A stretch of 17,804 nt of DNA from assembly GCA_006227775.1 (NCBI GenBank), contig SBFV01000338.1, positions 1 to 17,804 of the forward strand, given 5' to 3'. The first letter of the stretch is position 1; every line of letters begins with the position of its first letter. The DNA comes from Gammaproteobacteria bacterium (GTDB lineage: Bacteria; Pseudomonadota; Gammaproteobacteria; Chromatiales; Chromatiaceae). The notes under the pieces are model-generated. The model worked only from the letters and a program-made list of their open reading frames with translations. It made no database searches and had not been told where the DNA came from. This document shows, in pieces, positions 1 through 7,056 of this stretch. The position numbers were made by a program, and so were the translations under genes.

Positions 1-1
1 C

Positions 2-430
2 TTTCAGCGGGCCCTGGCCAACGAGATCGCCCTCGGTCAGATCCGGGTTGAGCGCCTCGGGGAGGGGGAACTGCTGGTGGGCATGACGGGGGAGACGGCC
101 TTCGAGGTCGATTCCGACGTCATCAAGCCCGGCTTCTACTCGACCATGGACAAGATCGCCAGCATCGTCAACCGCTATGGCAAGACCCGGCTGGAGATCG
201 CCGGCCATACGGACAGCACGGGTTCCCGTGCCCACAATATGCAGCTCTCCGATCGCCGGGCCGACTCCGTCCAGAACTATTTCCTCGCCTCCGGCGTCTA
301 CCCGCCGCGCATGCAGACTCGGGGCTACGGGCCTGACTATCCCATTGCCTCCAACGACTCTCCCGAGGGTCGGCGCCTGAACCGGCGCGTGGATATCACC
401 CTGATCTATCAGGAGACCCCGCAAAGCTGA
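2..430 (+). CDS. OmpA-family outer-membrane/peptidoglycan-binding protein, C-terminal part (5' truncated)
   Basis: The reading frame is open from base 2 and enters from outside the window, so only the last 142 residues are seen. They make up an OmpA C-terminal (OmpA/MotB) domain, which binds the meso-diaminopimelate of peptidoglycan and tethers the outer membrane or a lipoprotein to the wall. Visible family marks are EIAGHTDSTG (the Asp contacts the peptide), LSDRRADSVQNYF, the RGYG turn and GRRLNRRVDITL near the end, where the conserved Arg sits. An ATG at 77 exists but falls inside the domain, after its first strand, and is not a real start. The missing N-terminus could be a lipoprotein signal with a glycine zipper or a beta-barrel; it cannot be told from here. 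The next gene starts 9 bases after the stop, but the products are functionally unrelated. Confidence 0.9.
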   Translation, partial: FQRALANEIALGQIRVERLGEGELLVGMTGETAFEVDSDVIKPGFYSTMDKIASIVNRYGKTRLEIAGHTDSTGSRAHNMQLSDRRADSVQNYFLASGVYPPRMQTRGYGPDYPIASNDSPEGRRLNRRVDITLIYQETPQS

Positions 431-439
431 CCGATAGCC

Positions 440-1162
440 ATGACCAGGCTGCTGGACGTCGCCGGGCTCGGGCTCAGCCTCGGCGGCCGCGCCATCCTAT
501 GGGATGTCGACCTCGCGCTGGGGGAGGGCGAACTGCATGTCCTGCTGGGCGCCAACGGGGCGGGCAAGTCCAGCCTTGCCTACTGCCTCATGGGCTGTAC
601 CGGTTACCCCCCCGACGCGGGGCGGATGCGCTTTGCCGGCCACGAGCTCGGCGACCTGCCGCTGCACGAGCGGGCGCGTCTGGGCCTGGCCCTGGCTTGG
701 CAGGAACCCGCCCGGTTCGAAGGTCTGCGTGTCAGCGACTACCTGGCCCTCGGCGCCCGGACCGATCCCGGCGACTGTCTGGCCCGGGTGGGTCTGCCTC
801 CGGCGGATTACCTCCCCCGTCTGTTGGACAAGACCCTCTCCGGCGGCGAGCGCAAGCGCATCGAGCTGGCGGGGGTCCTGGCGCTGCGTCCACGGCTGGC
901 GATCCTCGACGAGCCCACCGCCGGCATCGACTTCCTCTCCCAGGAGGAGATCGCCCATGTCATCCAGACCTTGCGCGCCGAGGGCGCGGTGCTCCTCATC
1001 ACCCATCAGGAGAACCTGGCCGCCGGTGCCGACAGCGCCAGCCAGTTGTGTGGCGGGCGCATCGTCTGCCGGGGTGAGCCGGCGCGGGTGATCGCCGCCT
1101 TCAAGGCCAGAAGCTGCCAGCGTTGCGACGGGGAGACCTGCGATCGCGAGGCCAGCCCCTGA
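440..1162 (+). CDS. sufC: SufC-like ABC ATPase of Fe-S cluster assembly
   Basis: A 240-residue cytosolic ABC ATPase. Walker A is GANGAGKS (37-44), the Q-loop is Q88, the signature is LSGGE (133-137), Walker B is LAILDE with catalytic E158, and the H-loop His is H189. SufC dimers drive conformational change of SufB/D scaffolds during Fe-S cluster building. Assignment to SufC rather than to a transporter ATPase rests on the SufC-like LSGGERKRIEL and DEPTAGIDFLS stretches and on the SufB/D-like gene starting 38 bases downstream. No permease gene is present. The C-terminus carries a Cys cluster, C-x2-C-x4-C (C226, C229, C234), that E. coli SufC, as I know it, lacks. There is no sufA, sufS, sufE or separate sufD in view, so this resembles the minimal two-component (SufBC or 'SMS') type. 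The stop codon lies in the first of two copies of a 14-base direct repeat. Confidence 0.85.
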   Translation: MTRLLDVAGLGLSLGGRAILWDVDLALGEGELHVLLGANGAGKSSLAYCLMGCTGYPPDAGRMRFAGHELGDLPLHERARLGLALAWQEPARFEGLRVSDYLALGARTDPGDCLARVGLPPADYLPRLLDKTLSGGERKRIELAGVLALRPRLAILDEPTAGIDFLSQEEIAHVIQTLRAEGAVLLITHQENLAAGADSASQLCGGRIVCRGEPARVIAAFKARSCQRCDGETCDREASP

Positions 1163-1186
1163 ACCGGGAGTACAGCCCCTGAACCG
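1153..1186 (+). repeat. 14-bp direct repeat spanning the sufC stop
   Basis: CAGCCCCTGAACCG occurs at 1153-1166 and again at 1173-1186, a period of 20 bases. The first copy contains the sufC TGA stop. A small tandem duplication has therefore lengthened the sufC-sufB junction and separated the two genes. Confidence 0.8.
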
Positions 1187-1200
1187 CTGGGTCAACCGCC

Positions 1201-2136
1201 ATGCCCGACTTGCATGACCTCTATGCCGCTTTCCGCCAGATCGGCGAGGACCCGGCGCCCATCCTTGCCCCGGATACCGCCCACCTGGTGGCCCAGGGCC
1301 AGCGGCTGGTCAGCCGGCAGTCCATTCCTGGGGTCCGCATCGAGGCCGAGAGCGGCGAGGCCGGGATCCTGGCCCGGGTCGAGGTGGCCGCCGGGCTGGT
1401 CATCCCCCGGCCCGTGCATCTGTGTTTCGGGATTTTCGAGCCTTGTGGCGACCAGAACGTCGCGCTGGTGATCAGCCTCGGGCCAGCGTCCCGGGCCGAG
1501 TTCTGGTCTCACTGCCTCTTTACCCTGCCGGAACGGGCCCGACACGCCATGGATGCCCGGGTGGATCTCCTGCCCGGCGCCCGTCTGGACTATCGCGAGG
1601 CCCATTACCATGGTCTCTCTGGTGGCATCGAGGTGGTGGCCAGGGCCCGCGTCCGGGTGGGGGAGGGCGCCCGCTACCGGGCGGACTTCACCCTGGTCCA
1701 GGGCCGGGTGGGCCGGCTCGATCTCGATTACGAGGTGGAGGTGGGCACCCGGGCGAGCGCCGAACTGCTGAGCAAGGTTTACGGCCGCATGACGGACGAG
1801 ATCGCCATCCGCGAAGGGGTGCGTCTCAACGGGGAGGGTGCCCGGGGCCTGGTGAAGACCCGGGTGGCGGTGGAGGACGAGGCCCAGGCGCGGATCATCG
1901 GCGCCACCTACGGCAACGCGGCCGGCGCCCGCGGCCACGTCGACTGCCTGGAGATCGTGCGGGACCGCGCCGTCGCCAGCGCCGTCCCGGAGGTACGGGT
2001 CAGCCATCCCCAGGCCAAGGTCACCCATGAGGCCGCCATCGGCAGCGTCGACGAACGCCAGGTCGACGCCCTCATGGCCCGCGGCCTGTCGCCGGCGGAG
2101 GCGGTGGATCGCATCGTCCTGGGTATGCTGGGCTGA
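1201..2136 (+). CDS. sufB: SufB/SufD-family Fe-S scaffold protein (single short paralogue)
   Basis: A 311-residue protein of the SufBD family, which forms a right-handed beta-helix core and assembles Fe-S clusters with SufC. The C-terminus is diagnostic: SHPQAKVTHEAAIGSVDE followed by LMARGLSPAEAVDRI, the SufC-docking region. C249 (in GHVDCLEI) and the H276-E277 pair (in THEAA) fall where E. coli SufB has its functional Cys405 and His433/Glu434 by pattern alignment. It is much shorter than E. coli SufB (about 495) or SufD (about 423) and lacks their N-terminal region. It would probably homodimerise to give a C2B2 complex with the preceding ATPase. The start is the ATG at 1201, but the leader shows no strong ribosome binding site, so translational coupling to sufC is likely. 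Whether it is orthologous to SufB or SufD cannot be settled by eye. Confidence 0.85.
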   Translation: MPDLHDLYAAFRQIGEDPAPILAPDTAHLVAQGQRLVSRQSIPGVRIEAESGEAGILARVEVAAGLVIPRPVHLCFGIFEPCGDQNVALVISLGPASRAEFWSHCLFTLPERARHAMDARVDLLPGARLDYREAHYHGLSGGIEVVARARVRVGEGARYRADFTLVQGRVGRLDLDYEVEVGTRASAELLSKVYGRMTDEIAIREGVRLNGEGARGLVKTRVAVEDEAQARIIGATYGNAAGARGHVDCLEIVRDRAVASAVPEVRVSHPQAKVTHEAAIGSVDERQVDALMARGLSPAEAVDRIVLGMLG

Positions 2137-2394
2137 GGGCTGTCACCGCGCTGCCCTTCCTGGGGGTGAAGTGGCCGCGCGCGAGACACGGCATTGGAGT
2201 GGGGGGGATGGACCATGCCGCGAGCATGCTGAAGCCTTGTGCGCCCTGTTGCGTTTGGCGCGGTTCTGCTTGATAGACTTGAGTCGATGCTCCCCTTTAT
2301 CGCCTTTCCCGGTGCATTGCTTGATATCCTTTTGCCAGTGCCACCTGACGGCCCTATTGCAGTTGGTACCGTAAGTACCTCCGAGGACCACGCC
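2137..2394. promoter_or_regulatory. 258-bp leader upstream of the GNAT gene with several short inverted repeats
   Basis: No gene is supported here. The stretch holds CATGC-CGCGA-GCATG (2214-2228), which overlaps an alternative longer pairing of CGGCAT (2189-2194) with ATGCCG (2215-2220). It also holds GGTAC-CGTAA-GTACC (2365-2379), ending 15 bases before the ATG at 2395. The last could be an operator or a leader hairpin close to the ribosome binding site (GAGG near 2382). I see no convincing -35/-10 pair. Confidence 0.35.
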
Positions 2395-3267
2395 ATGAAC
2401 ACTCCCCTTGCCATCCGCCCCATGACCCGTTCCGAGGTGGATCAACTCGTCGACTGGGCCGCCCAGGAGGGGTGGAACCCCGGGCGCCAGGATGCCGAAC
2501 TGTTCTGGGCCACGGACCCGGATGCCTTTATCGCCGCGGATCTCGACGGCGAACTTATCGGTGGCGGGGCCATCACCGCCTATGGTGACGCCTTCGGTTT
2601 CATGGGCTTCTTCATCGTGCGTCCGCCCTTTCGCGGCCAGGGGCTGGGCAACGCCCTCTGGCACGCCCGTCGGGAGCGGCTGATCGCCCGGCTGCGCCCG
2701 GGGGCGACCATTGGCATGGATGGCGTTTTCGCCATGCAGACCTATTACGCCAAGGGCGGCTTTGTCTTTTCCCACCGCGACATCCGCTTTCGCGCGGAGA
2801 TCCCAACCCGACCGGCGGCGGTGCTGGCGGGTAGCGAGGTGGTCGTGCCCTTGGCGGATTTCTCCTTCGCCGAGGTACTGGCCTACGATCGCACCTGTTT
2901 CCCCGCCCCCCGGACCAGCTTCCTGACGGGCTGGATCAACCAGCCCGCGGGCCTTGCCCTGGGGTGCCGGCGGGAAGGCCGGCTGGTGGGCTTCGGCGTG
3001 GTGCGGCGCTGTCGGGAAGGGTGCAAGATCGGCCCCCTGTTCGCCGACGATGCCCAGGTCGCCGAGGCGCTGTACGCTGGTCTGGCCGGCTATGCCGCGG
3101 GCGGACCGGTCTTCCTCGACGTTCCGGAGAACAACCCGCGGGGGCTCGACCTTGCGCGTAAGCACGCGATGGTCGAGGTCTTCGGCTGTGCCCGCATGTA
3201 TCTGGGCCCGGCGCCGGCATTGGCCCAGGACCGCATCTTCGGCGTTACCACCTTTGAATTGGGTTGA
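2395..3267 (+). CDS. GNAT-family N-acetyltransferase with C-terminal second acetyltransferase-like domain
   Basis: A 290-residue cytosolic protein. The N-terminal half (about 5-140) is a GNAT fold: FFIVRPPFRGQGLGNALWHA holds the acetyl-CoA pyrophosphate-binding R/Q-x-x-G-x-G motif (RGQGLG, 80-85), and DGVFAMQTYYAKGGF resembles the motif B region. The C-terminal half (about 150-290) has the look of the second domain of YitH/YitI-like proteins (Acetyltransf_18, formerly DUF1248), with FLDVPENNPRGLDLARKHAM typical of it. The substrate is unknown. The ATG at 2395 is chosen because GAGG lies just upstream and the protein then starts right before the fold; an in-frame ATG at 2239 would add 52 unlike residues. 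The deacetylase gene follows 82 bases downstream on the same strand, so the two may be cotranscribed, but no functional link is evident. Confidence 0.85.
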   Translation: MNTPLAIRPMTRSEVDQLVDWAAQEGWNPGRQDAELFWATDPDAFIAADLDGELIGGGAITAYGDAFGFMGFFIVRPPFRGQGLGNALWHARRERLIARLRPGATIGMDGVFAMQTYYAKGGFVFSHRDIRFRAEIPTRPAAVLAGSEVVVPLADFSFAEVLAYDRTCFPAPRTSFLTGWINQPAGLALGCRREGRLVGFGVVRRCREGCKIGPLFADDAQVAEALYAGLAGYAAGGPVFLDVPENNPRGLDLARKHAMVEVFGCARMYLGPAPALAQDRIFGVTTFELG

Positions 3268-3349
3268 GACGGATAAGGGGATGACCGATCGGGCCGGCTC
3301 GATCCGCAGGGAGGGAGACGGGATTACACCCCCGCATGGGAGAGAGAAC

Positions 3350-4345
3350 ATGACCCCCGCCCCCCGGGACCTGGTCGGCTACGCGGGCCGGCCACCCCAT
3401 CCCCGCTGGCCTGGCGGGGCGCGGGTGGCGGTGCAGTTCGTACTGAATATCGAGGCCGGGGCCGAATCCTGCATCCTCAATGGGGATGCCTGCTCCGAGT
3501 CCTATCTGCATGAGTTACCCGGCCGTCCGGCGCGGGAAGGGGAGCGCGACCTGAGCGTCGAGGGGATGTACGAATATGGCGCCCGCGCCGGTGTCTGGCG
3601 CCTGCTGGATCTCTTCGCCGCCCGGGGCCTGCCCCTGACCGCCTTTGCCGTCGGCCGGGCGCTGGAGCTGAACCCCGGCCTCGCCCAGGCCCTGGCCGAG
3701 GCCGGCCACGAGGTCGCCGGTCACGGCTATCGCTGGCTGGATTATCGCGGGGTCCCTGAGGAGGAGGAACGCCGGCATATCCACCAGACGGTGGCGGTTA
3801 TCGCGCGCCTTTGCGGCCGGCGACCACTGGGTTGGTATACCGGGCGGGTCAGCCCCAACACCCGCCGGTTGGTGAGGGAGGAGGGCGGTTTCCTCTACAG
3901 TTCGGACGCCTACAACGATGATCTGCCCTACTGGCTTCCGGGCATTCCCCCGGCTGAACCCCCGGATGAAACCCCGGGTGAGCCCCAGGGTACGCCCCCC
4001 GCTACGGCCCCGACTAGGGCCCAGGGTACAACCCCGGGCGCGCCGCCCCATCTGATCATTCCCTACACCCTGGTCAACAATGATGCCCGTTATCTGTTGC
4101 CCCACGGTTTTGCCACCGGGGCCGACTTCTTCCAACTGCTCCGGGACGCCTTCGATCAGTTGTGGGCGGAGGGCGCCAGCTCCCCCAAGCTGATGAGCAT
4201 CGGTCTTCACCCGCGCATCAGCGGTCACCCCGCCCGGGCCCGGGCCCTGGCGCGCTTTCTCGACTATCTGCTGGATCAGGACGGGGTGTGGATCTGCCGG
4301 CGGGAGGAGATCGCCCGCTTCTGGGCGGCTGAACACCCAGCATAG
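3350..4345 (+). CDS. puuE: PuuE-type polysaccharide deacetylase / cofactor-independent allantoinase-like protein
   Basis: A 331-residue protein of the NodB/polysaccharide-deacetylase superfamily, closest in pattern to PuuE, which hydrolyses allantoin to allantoate in purine breakdown. The family pattern is clear: PRDLVGYAGRPPHPRWPGGA and VAVQFVLNIEAGAES at the N-terminus, VAGHGYRWLDY (H125), LGWYTGRVSPNTRRL, YSSDAYNDDLPYW, and LMSIGLHPRISGHPAR (H287). A stretch of about 33 residues rich in Pro, Thr, Gly and Ala (199-232) interrupts the usual link between DLPYW and LIIPYTLVNNDARY. The start at 3350 follows GGGAGAGAG and matches the family's N-terminus. No other purine-degradation gene is nearby, and related chitooligosaccharide deacetylase-like members exist, so the exact substrate is inferred. 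Confidence 0.8.
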   Translation: MTPAPRDLVGYAGRPPHPRWPGGARVAVQFVLNIEAGAESCILNGDACSESYLHELPGRPAREGERDLSVEGMYEYGARAGVWRLLDLFAARGLPLTAFAVGRALELNPGLAQALAEAGHEVAGHGYRWLDYRGVPEEEERRHIHQTVAVIARLCGRRPLGWYTGRVSPNTRRLVREEGGFLYSSDAYNDDLPYWLPGIPPAEPPDETPGEPQGTPPATAPTRAQGTTPGAPPHLIIPYTLVNNDARYLLPHGFATGADFFQLLRDAFDQLWAEGASSPKLMSIGLHPRISGHPARARALARFLDYLLDQDGVWICRREEIARFWAAEHPA

Positions 4346-4437
4346 TCGGCCGGATCGCTGCGGCATGTGCCCAGTGGCGGGACGAGGCGGCTTAGGAAAT
4401 GTTCAGTGATCTAGTCGACCCCCTCGCTCAGGCTCAG

Positions 4438-4541
4438 CCTCTCCCCAACTCCTCTACCACGAGGGGAGAGGGCAAAAGGTCTGGCCCGCGCAGGCCCGTC
4501 TACCGCGACTTAATCGGCCCCTCTCCCGCGAGGGGAGAGGG
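4438..4541. repeat. Two related GGGGAGAGG inverted-repeat elements between convergent genes
   Basis: The first pairs CCTCTCCCC (4438-4446) with GGGGAGAGG (4463-4471). The second pairs CCCTCTCCC (4519-4527) with GGGAGAGGG (4533-4541) around a 5-base loop. Both lie in the 236-bp gap between puuE and the protease gene, which read towards each other. They resemble the CCCTCTCCC/GGGAGAGGG palindromes often scattered between proteobacterial genes and may act as bidirectional terminators or mRNA stabilisers. Neither is followed by a T-tract. Confidence 0.6.
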
Positions 4542-4581
4542 CTAAGGCGTGCCAGATGTGGTTGAACGGTTCCTTACCGAA

Positions 4582-6132
4582 TTACCAGCTCAGGACCACG
4601 AACTGCTGCATGTCCCCCTTGCGCAGGAGCAGCAGGACGCGCTTGCCGGTGCTCTGATCGAGGGCCTTCTTGAAGTCAGCCGCGCTGCTGACCGGCTTGT
4701 GATCGACCTGGAGGATGATGGTCCCCGCCTCGATGCCGACCCGGGCGGCAATGGAGTCGGGCTTGACCGCCGTCACCACCACCCCCTCGCCGGGCATGGC
4801 CTGGAATTGCTCCGCCAGTTGCGGCGTCAGGGTCTGGACGCTGAGGCCGAGGGCGGTGGCGTCCTGGGTGCCCTCGGCCGCCGCCAGGACGTCCTTGGTC
4901 AGGGTGCCGACGGTCAGGCTGACCTCCTGCTCGTGGCCGTCGCGGACCAGAGTGAGGCGGGTGACCTGGCCGGGCGGGGTCAGGGCGATGCGGTTGCGGA
5001 AGGCACCAACGTCCGTCACCGGCTGTCCCTCATGGCCGACGATGACATCACCCTGGCGCAGACCGGCCTTGGCCGCCGGGGAGTCAGGTGAGACCTGGGC
5101 AACCAGAATGCCCTGGCGTGGCGCCATGCCGAAGGACTGGGCCAGGTCGGGGGTCAGTTGCTGGATGACGATGCCCAGATAGCCCCGGGTCACGTCACCG
5201 GTGGCGATGAGCTGCTCGGCGACGGCCTGAATCAGGTTGCTGGGGATCGCAAAGCCGACGCCCATGTAGCCGCCGCTACGGCTGACGATGGCGGTATTCA
5301 TGCCCACCACCCCGGCGTCCAGGTTGATCAGGGGACCACCGGAGTTACCGGGGTTGATGGCGGCGTCGGTCTGGATGAAATCCTCGTAGTCGTTGATGCC
5401 CAGGCTGGTGCGTCCCTTGGCGCTGACCACGCCCACGGTGACGGTATGGCCGAGGCCAAAGGGATTGCCGACGGCGATCACCCACTCACCGATGTCCAGC
5501 CGTTCGGAATCCGCCAGGGCCAGGGGGGGGAGACCGCCGGTGGGGATCTCGATCACGGCTACGTCCGACTTGGGATCACGGCCGGTGACCTTGGCCTCGA
5601 ACTCACGTCCATCCTGGAGGCGGACCAGGATTTTATCCGCCTCTTCCACGACGTGACTGTTGGTCAGGATGAAACTCTTGTCGGCGGGAACCCCGCTTTT
5701 GGGGGCATAGACGAATCCCGATCCCTGGCCGACCTGGCGCGGCTCCTTGCGCGGCGCCTCCCCACGGGGCTGATCACGGTGGCGGTCACCGAAGAAACGC
5801 TCCAGGAAATCGCCACCGAAGGGAAAGCCGTGGTTGAAGGGCAGTTGCATCCCTGACGCGGCCCTCTCCGGGTTTTTCGCCTCGGTCTGGATATTGACCA
5901 CCGAGGGGGATACCTGCCCGGCGACGGCGGCGAAAGCCTTGCCGGTCTGGCGGAGGCTCTCGATACCGCCATCGCTGGCGGGGAGGGAGAGCGGTAGCAG
6001 GGCGGCCAGGAGCAACAATCCGGCGGACCAGGTGCTCAATCGCCGCCCATTGCCGTGGGTGGTGGGCCGGCGGAGGGATTCAGCCTCCGCGGGGGGGGAA
6101 TCAGCGCTCGGCGCGTGACGCATCGACATCAT
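4582..6132 (-). CDS. degP: Do-family (DegP/DegQ/MucD) periplasmic serine endoprotease
   Basis: A 516-residue HtrA protease that degrades or refolds misfolded envelope proteins. The trypsin-like domain carries the full catalytic triad: H160 (ILTNSHVV), D190 (DPKSDVAVI) and S264 (INPGNSGGPL). Two PDZ domains follow, about 310-400 (TRGYLGIVIQQL onwards) and 425-510 (LGLSVQTL onwards). A hydrophobic segment at 36-51 followed by Ala-Ser is a signal peptide, with a long basic n-region of about 34 residues. The short loop after FNHGFPFGGDFLERFFG is nearer DegQ/MucD than the long DegP LA loop, so degQ or mucD would be equally fair names. Three Met codons sit at 1, 2 and 4; GGAG lies 5 bases before the first. 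A strong hairpin (6148-6176) lies just upstream. The gene is divergent from the small heat shock gene, so two stress-protein genes face apart. Confidence 0.92.
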   Translation of the reverse strand: MMSMRHAPSADSPPAEAESLRRPTTHGNGRRLSTWSAGLLLLAALLPLSLPASDGGIESLRQTGKAFAAVAGQVSPSVVNIQTEAKNPERAASGMQLPFNHGFPFGGDFLERFFGDRHRDQPRGEAPRKEPRQVGQGSGFVYAPKSGVPADKSFILTNSHVVEEADKILVRLQDGREFEAKVTGRDPKSDVAVIEIPTGGLPPLALADSERLDIGEWVIAVGNPFGLGHTVTVGVVSAKGRTSLGINDYEDFIQTDAAINPGNSGGPLINLDAGVVGMNTAIVSRSGGYMGVGFAIPSNLIQAVAEQLIATGDVTRGYLGIVIQQLTPDLAQSFGMAPRQGILVAQVSPDSPAAKAGLRQGDVIVGHEGQPVTDVGAFRNRIALTPPGQVTRLTLVRDGHEQEVSLTVGTLTKDVLAAAEGTQDATALGLSVQTLTPQLAEQFQAMPGEGVVVTAVKPDSIAARVGIEAGTIILQVDHKPVSSAADFKKALDQSTGKRVLLLLRKGDMQQFVVLSW

Positions 6133-6147
6133 CTTTTCTCCAATGGG

Positions 6148-6176
6148 AAGCCGGCTATATGTTCACAAGCCGGCTT
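6148..6176 (-). promoter_or_regulatory. 9-bp perfect inverted repeat in the protease gene leader
   Basis: AAGCCGGCT (6148-6156) pairs with AGCCGGCTT (6168-6176) across an 11-base loop, 16 bases from the start codon at 6132. In the mRNA it would be a GC-rich stem just before the GGAG ribosome binding site; as DNA it could be an operator. Its role is not evident from sequence. Confidence 0.5.
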
Positions 6177-6429
6177 GCTCCGTCGTGATCATCGTTCGTG
6201 AAGGAGTTCTCGGAAATGGTGGCTACCGATAGGGCGAAGGCCCCGGTTTCGCTGTCTTCGCGCATCGGGGGGCATCCCATCCGACGCCCCATAGACTGTC
6301 CCGCGTCGCCACAGTTCCCCGGGACGGTCATGCCAATCTCACCCGTTGGCTGGTGCGCGATGGCCGGCGATATGGCCGCGGCTATAGATAAAATTTTGTT
6401 TGATAAGAAAAATATACCCTTTTTCTCCC

Positions 6430-6458
6430 TTGCCGGAGGGGCCAAGAGGGTCTATTTT
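6430..6458 (+). promoter_or_regulatory. Candidate promoter of the small heat shock gene
   Basis: TTGCCG (6430-6435), a 17-base spacer, then TATTTT (6453-6458), followed by AT-rich sequence to the start codon region. An AT-rich block (6385-6420) lies upstream and could act as an UP element. The same CTTGCC could be a weak sigma-32 -35, but no CCCCAT-like -10 follows at 13-15 bases, so a heat-shock sigma assignment is not supported. Confidence 0.4.
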
Positions 6459-6481
6459 TAAAATAGGGATAAATAGATGAT

Positions 6482-6487
6482 GAGGAG
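6482..6487 (+). promoter_or_regulatory. Ribosome binding site that sets the hsp20 start
   Basis: GAGGAG lies 7 bases before the ATG at 6495. The upstream in-frame ATG at 6477 has no such site and would place this motif inside the coding region. Confidence 0.7.
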
Positions 6488-6494
6488 AGCAGCC

Positions 6495-6977
6495 ATGAAA
6501 ACCAAGACAACCGAACTGACTCATGTCATCCCGCCTCGCGAACTCGATGTCTTCGAGAACCTCGATCGGATATTCGACAGCATGCAGCGTCGGTGGATGC
6601 GGCCTTTTGGCGAGCTCTTGCCGGAATGGCCGCCATTCCTGGGACGCATGGAGTATGGCATGCCGAGTCTTGACATGATTGATCGCGAAAAAGAGATCCT
6701 GGTCCGGGTGGAGCTTCCTGGCATGGACAAAAAGGATCTCAAGCTTGATCTGCAAGGCGAACTGCTAACCATCACGGGTGAGCGTCATCTGGAGGAGGAG
6801 AAGGAAGAGGGCAAGATCTATCGCGCCGAGATCATGCGTGGCGCCTTTGCGCGGACCGTCCGCCTGCCGGAGCCGGTCGATGCCGAGAAGGTGGACGCGG
6901 TGTTCAAAGACGGCTTGCTCGAGATCCATCTCCCCAAGACCCACGTGAAGGAGCGCCATCAGATCGAGGTCAAGTGA
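6495..6977 (+). CDS. Small heat shock protein, Hsp20/alpha-crystallin family
   Basis: A 160-residue cytosolic ATP-independent holdase that binds unfolding proteins. The alpha-crystallin domain covers about residues 50-150: DMIDREKEILVRVELPGM (first strands), LTITGERHLEEEKEEG, GAFARTVRLPEPV and the hallmark DGLLEIHLPK close to the end. The N-terminal arm (1-50) is rich in aromatic and hydrophobic residues (IFDSMQRRWMRPFGELLPEW), as usual for substrate binding and oligomer formation. The C-terminal tail is short and shows no clear I-x-I motif. The start at 6495 is preferred to 6477 because of the GAGGAG site. It appears monocistronic: a promoter-like sequence lies 40-60 bases upstream and hairpins follow the stop. 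The leader is too short for a ROSE-type RNA thermometer if the promoter call is right. Confidence 0.92.
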   Translation: MKTKTTELTHVIPPRELDVFENLDRIFDSMQRRWMRPFGELLPEWPPFLGRMEYGMPSLDMIDREKEILVRVELPGMDKKDLKLDLQGELLTITGERHLEEEKEEGKIYRAEIMRGAFARTVRLPEPVDAEKVDAVFKDGLLEIHLPKTHVKERHQIEVK

Positions 6978-6999
6978 GCGGGACCAGGTGAGGAGTCAG

Positions 7000-7051
7000 C
7001 CCCCCGGGAGTTAGCGGGGGGAAGGATGGGCCGGTCAAGCACCGGCCCATC
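7000..7051. terminator. Hairpin terminator region between convergent hsp20 and nrdJ
   Basis: GATGGGCCGGT (7025-7035) pairs perfectly with ACCGGCCCATC (7041-7051) over a 5-base loop, an 11-bp stem. A second CCCCCC...GGGGGG pairing lies at 7000-7021. The perfect stem ends 5 bases before the nrdJ stop. No clear T-tract follows on either strand, so it may work as a bidirectional terminator or a 3'-end stabiliser. Confidence 0.65.
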
Positions 7052-7056
7052 GCGAT

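Noticed and set aside
4549..5856. Two forward frames opposite the Do-protease gene
   Set aside because: Shadows of a well-supported protease gene; Asp/Gly/Val-rich and without ribosome sites or motifs.
6177..6240. Sigma-E-like GAACTC...TCACG pair upstream of the protease gene (reverse strand)
   Set aside because: Sigma-E control of DegP is known in E. coli, but here both boxes match weakly and the spacing fit could be chance.
6429..6455. Sigma-32 heat-shock promoter for the small heat shock gene
   Set aside because: CTTGCC is a partial -35, but no CCCCAT-like -10 follows at the right spacing; the sigma-70-like reading fits better.
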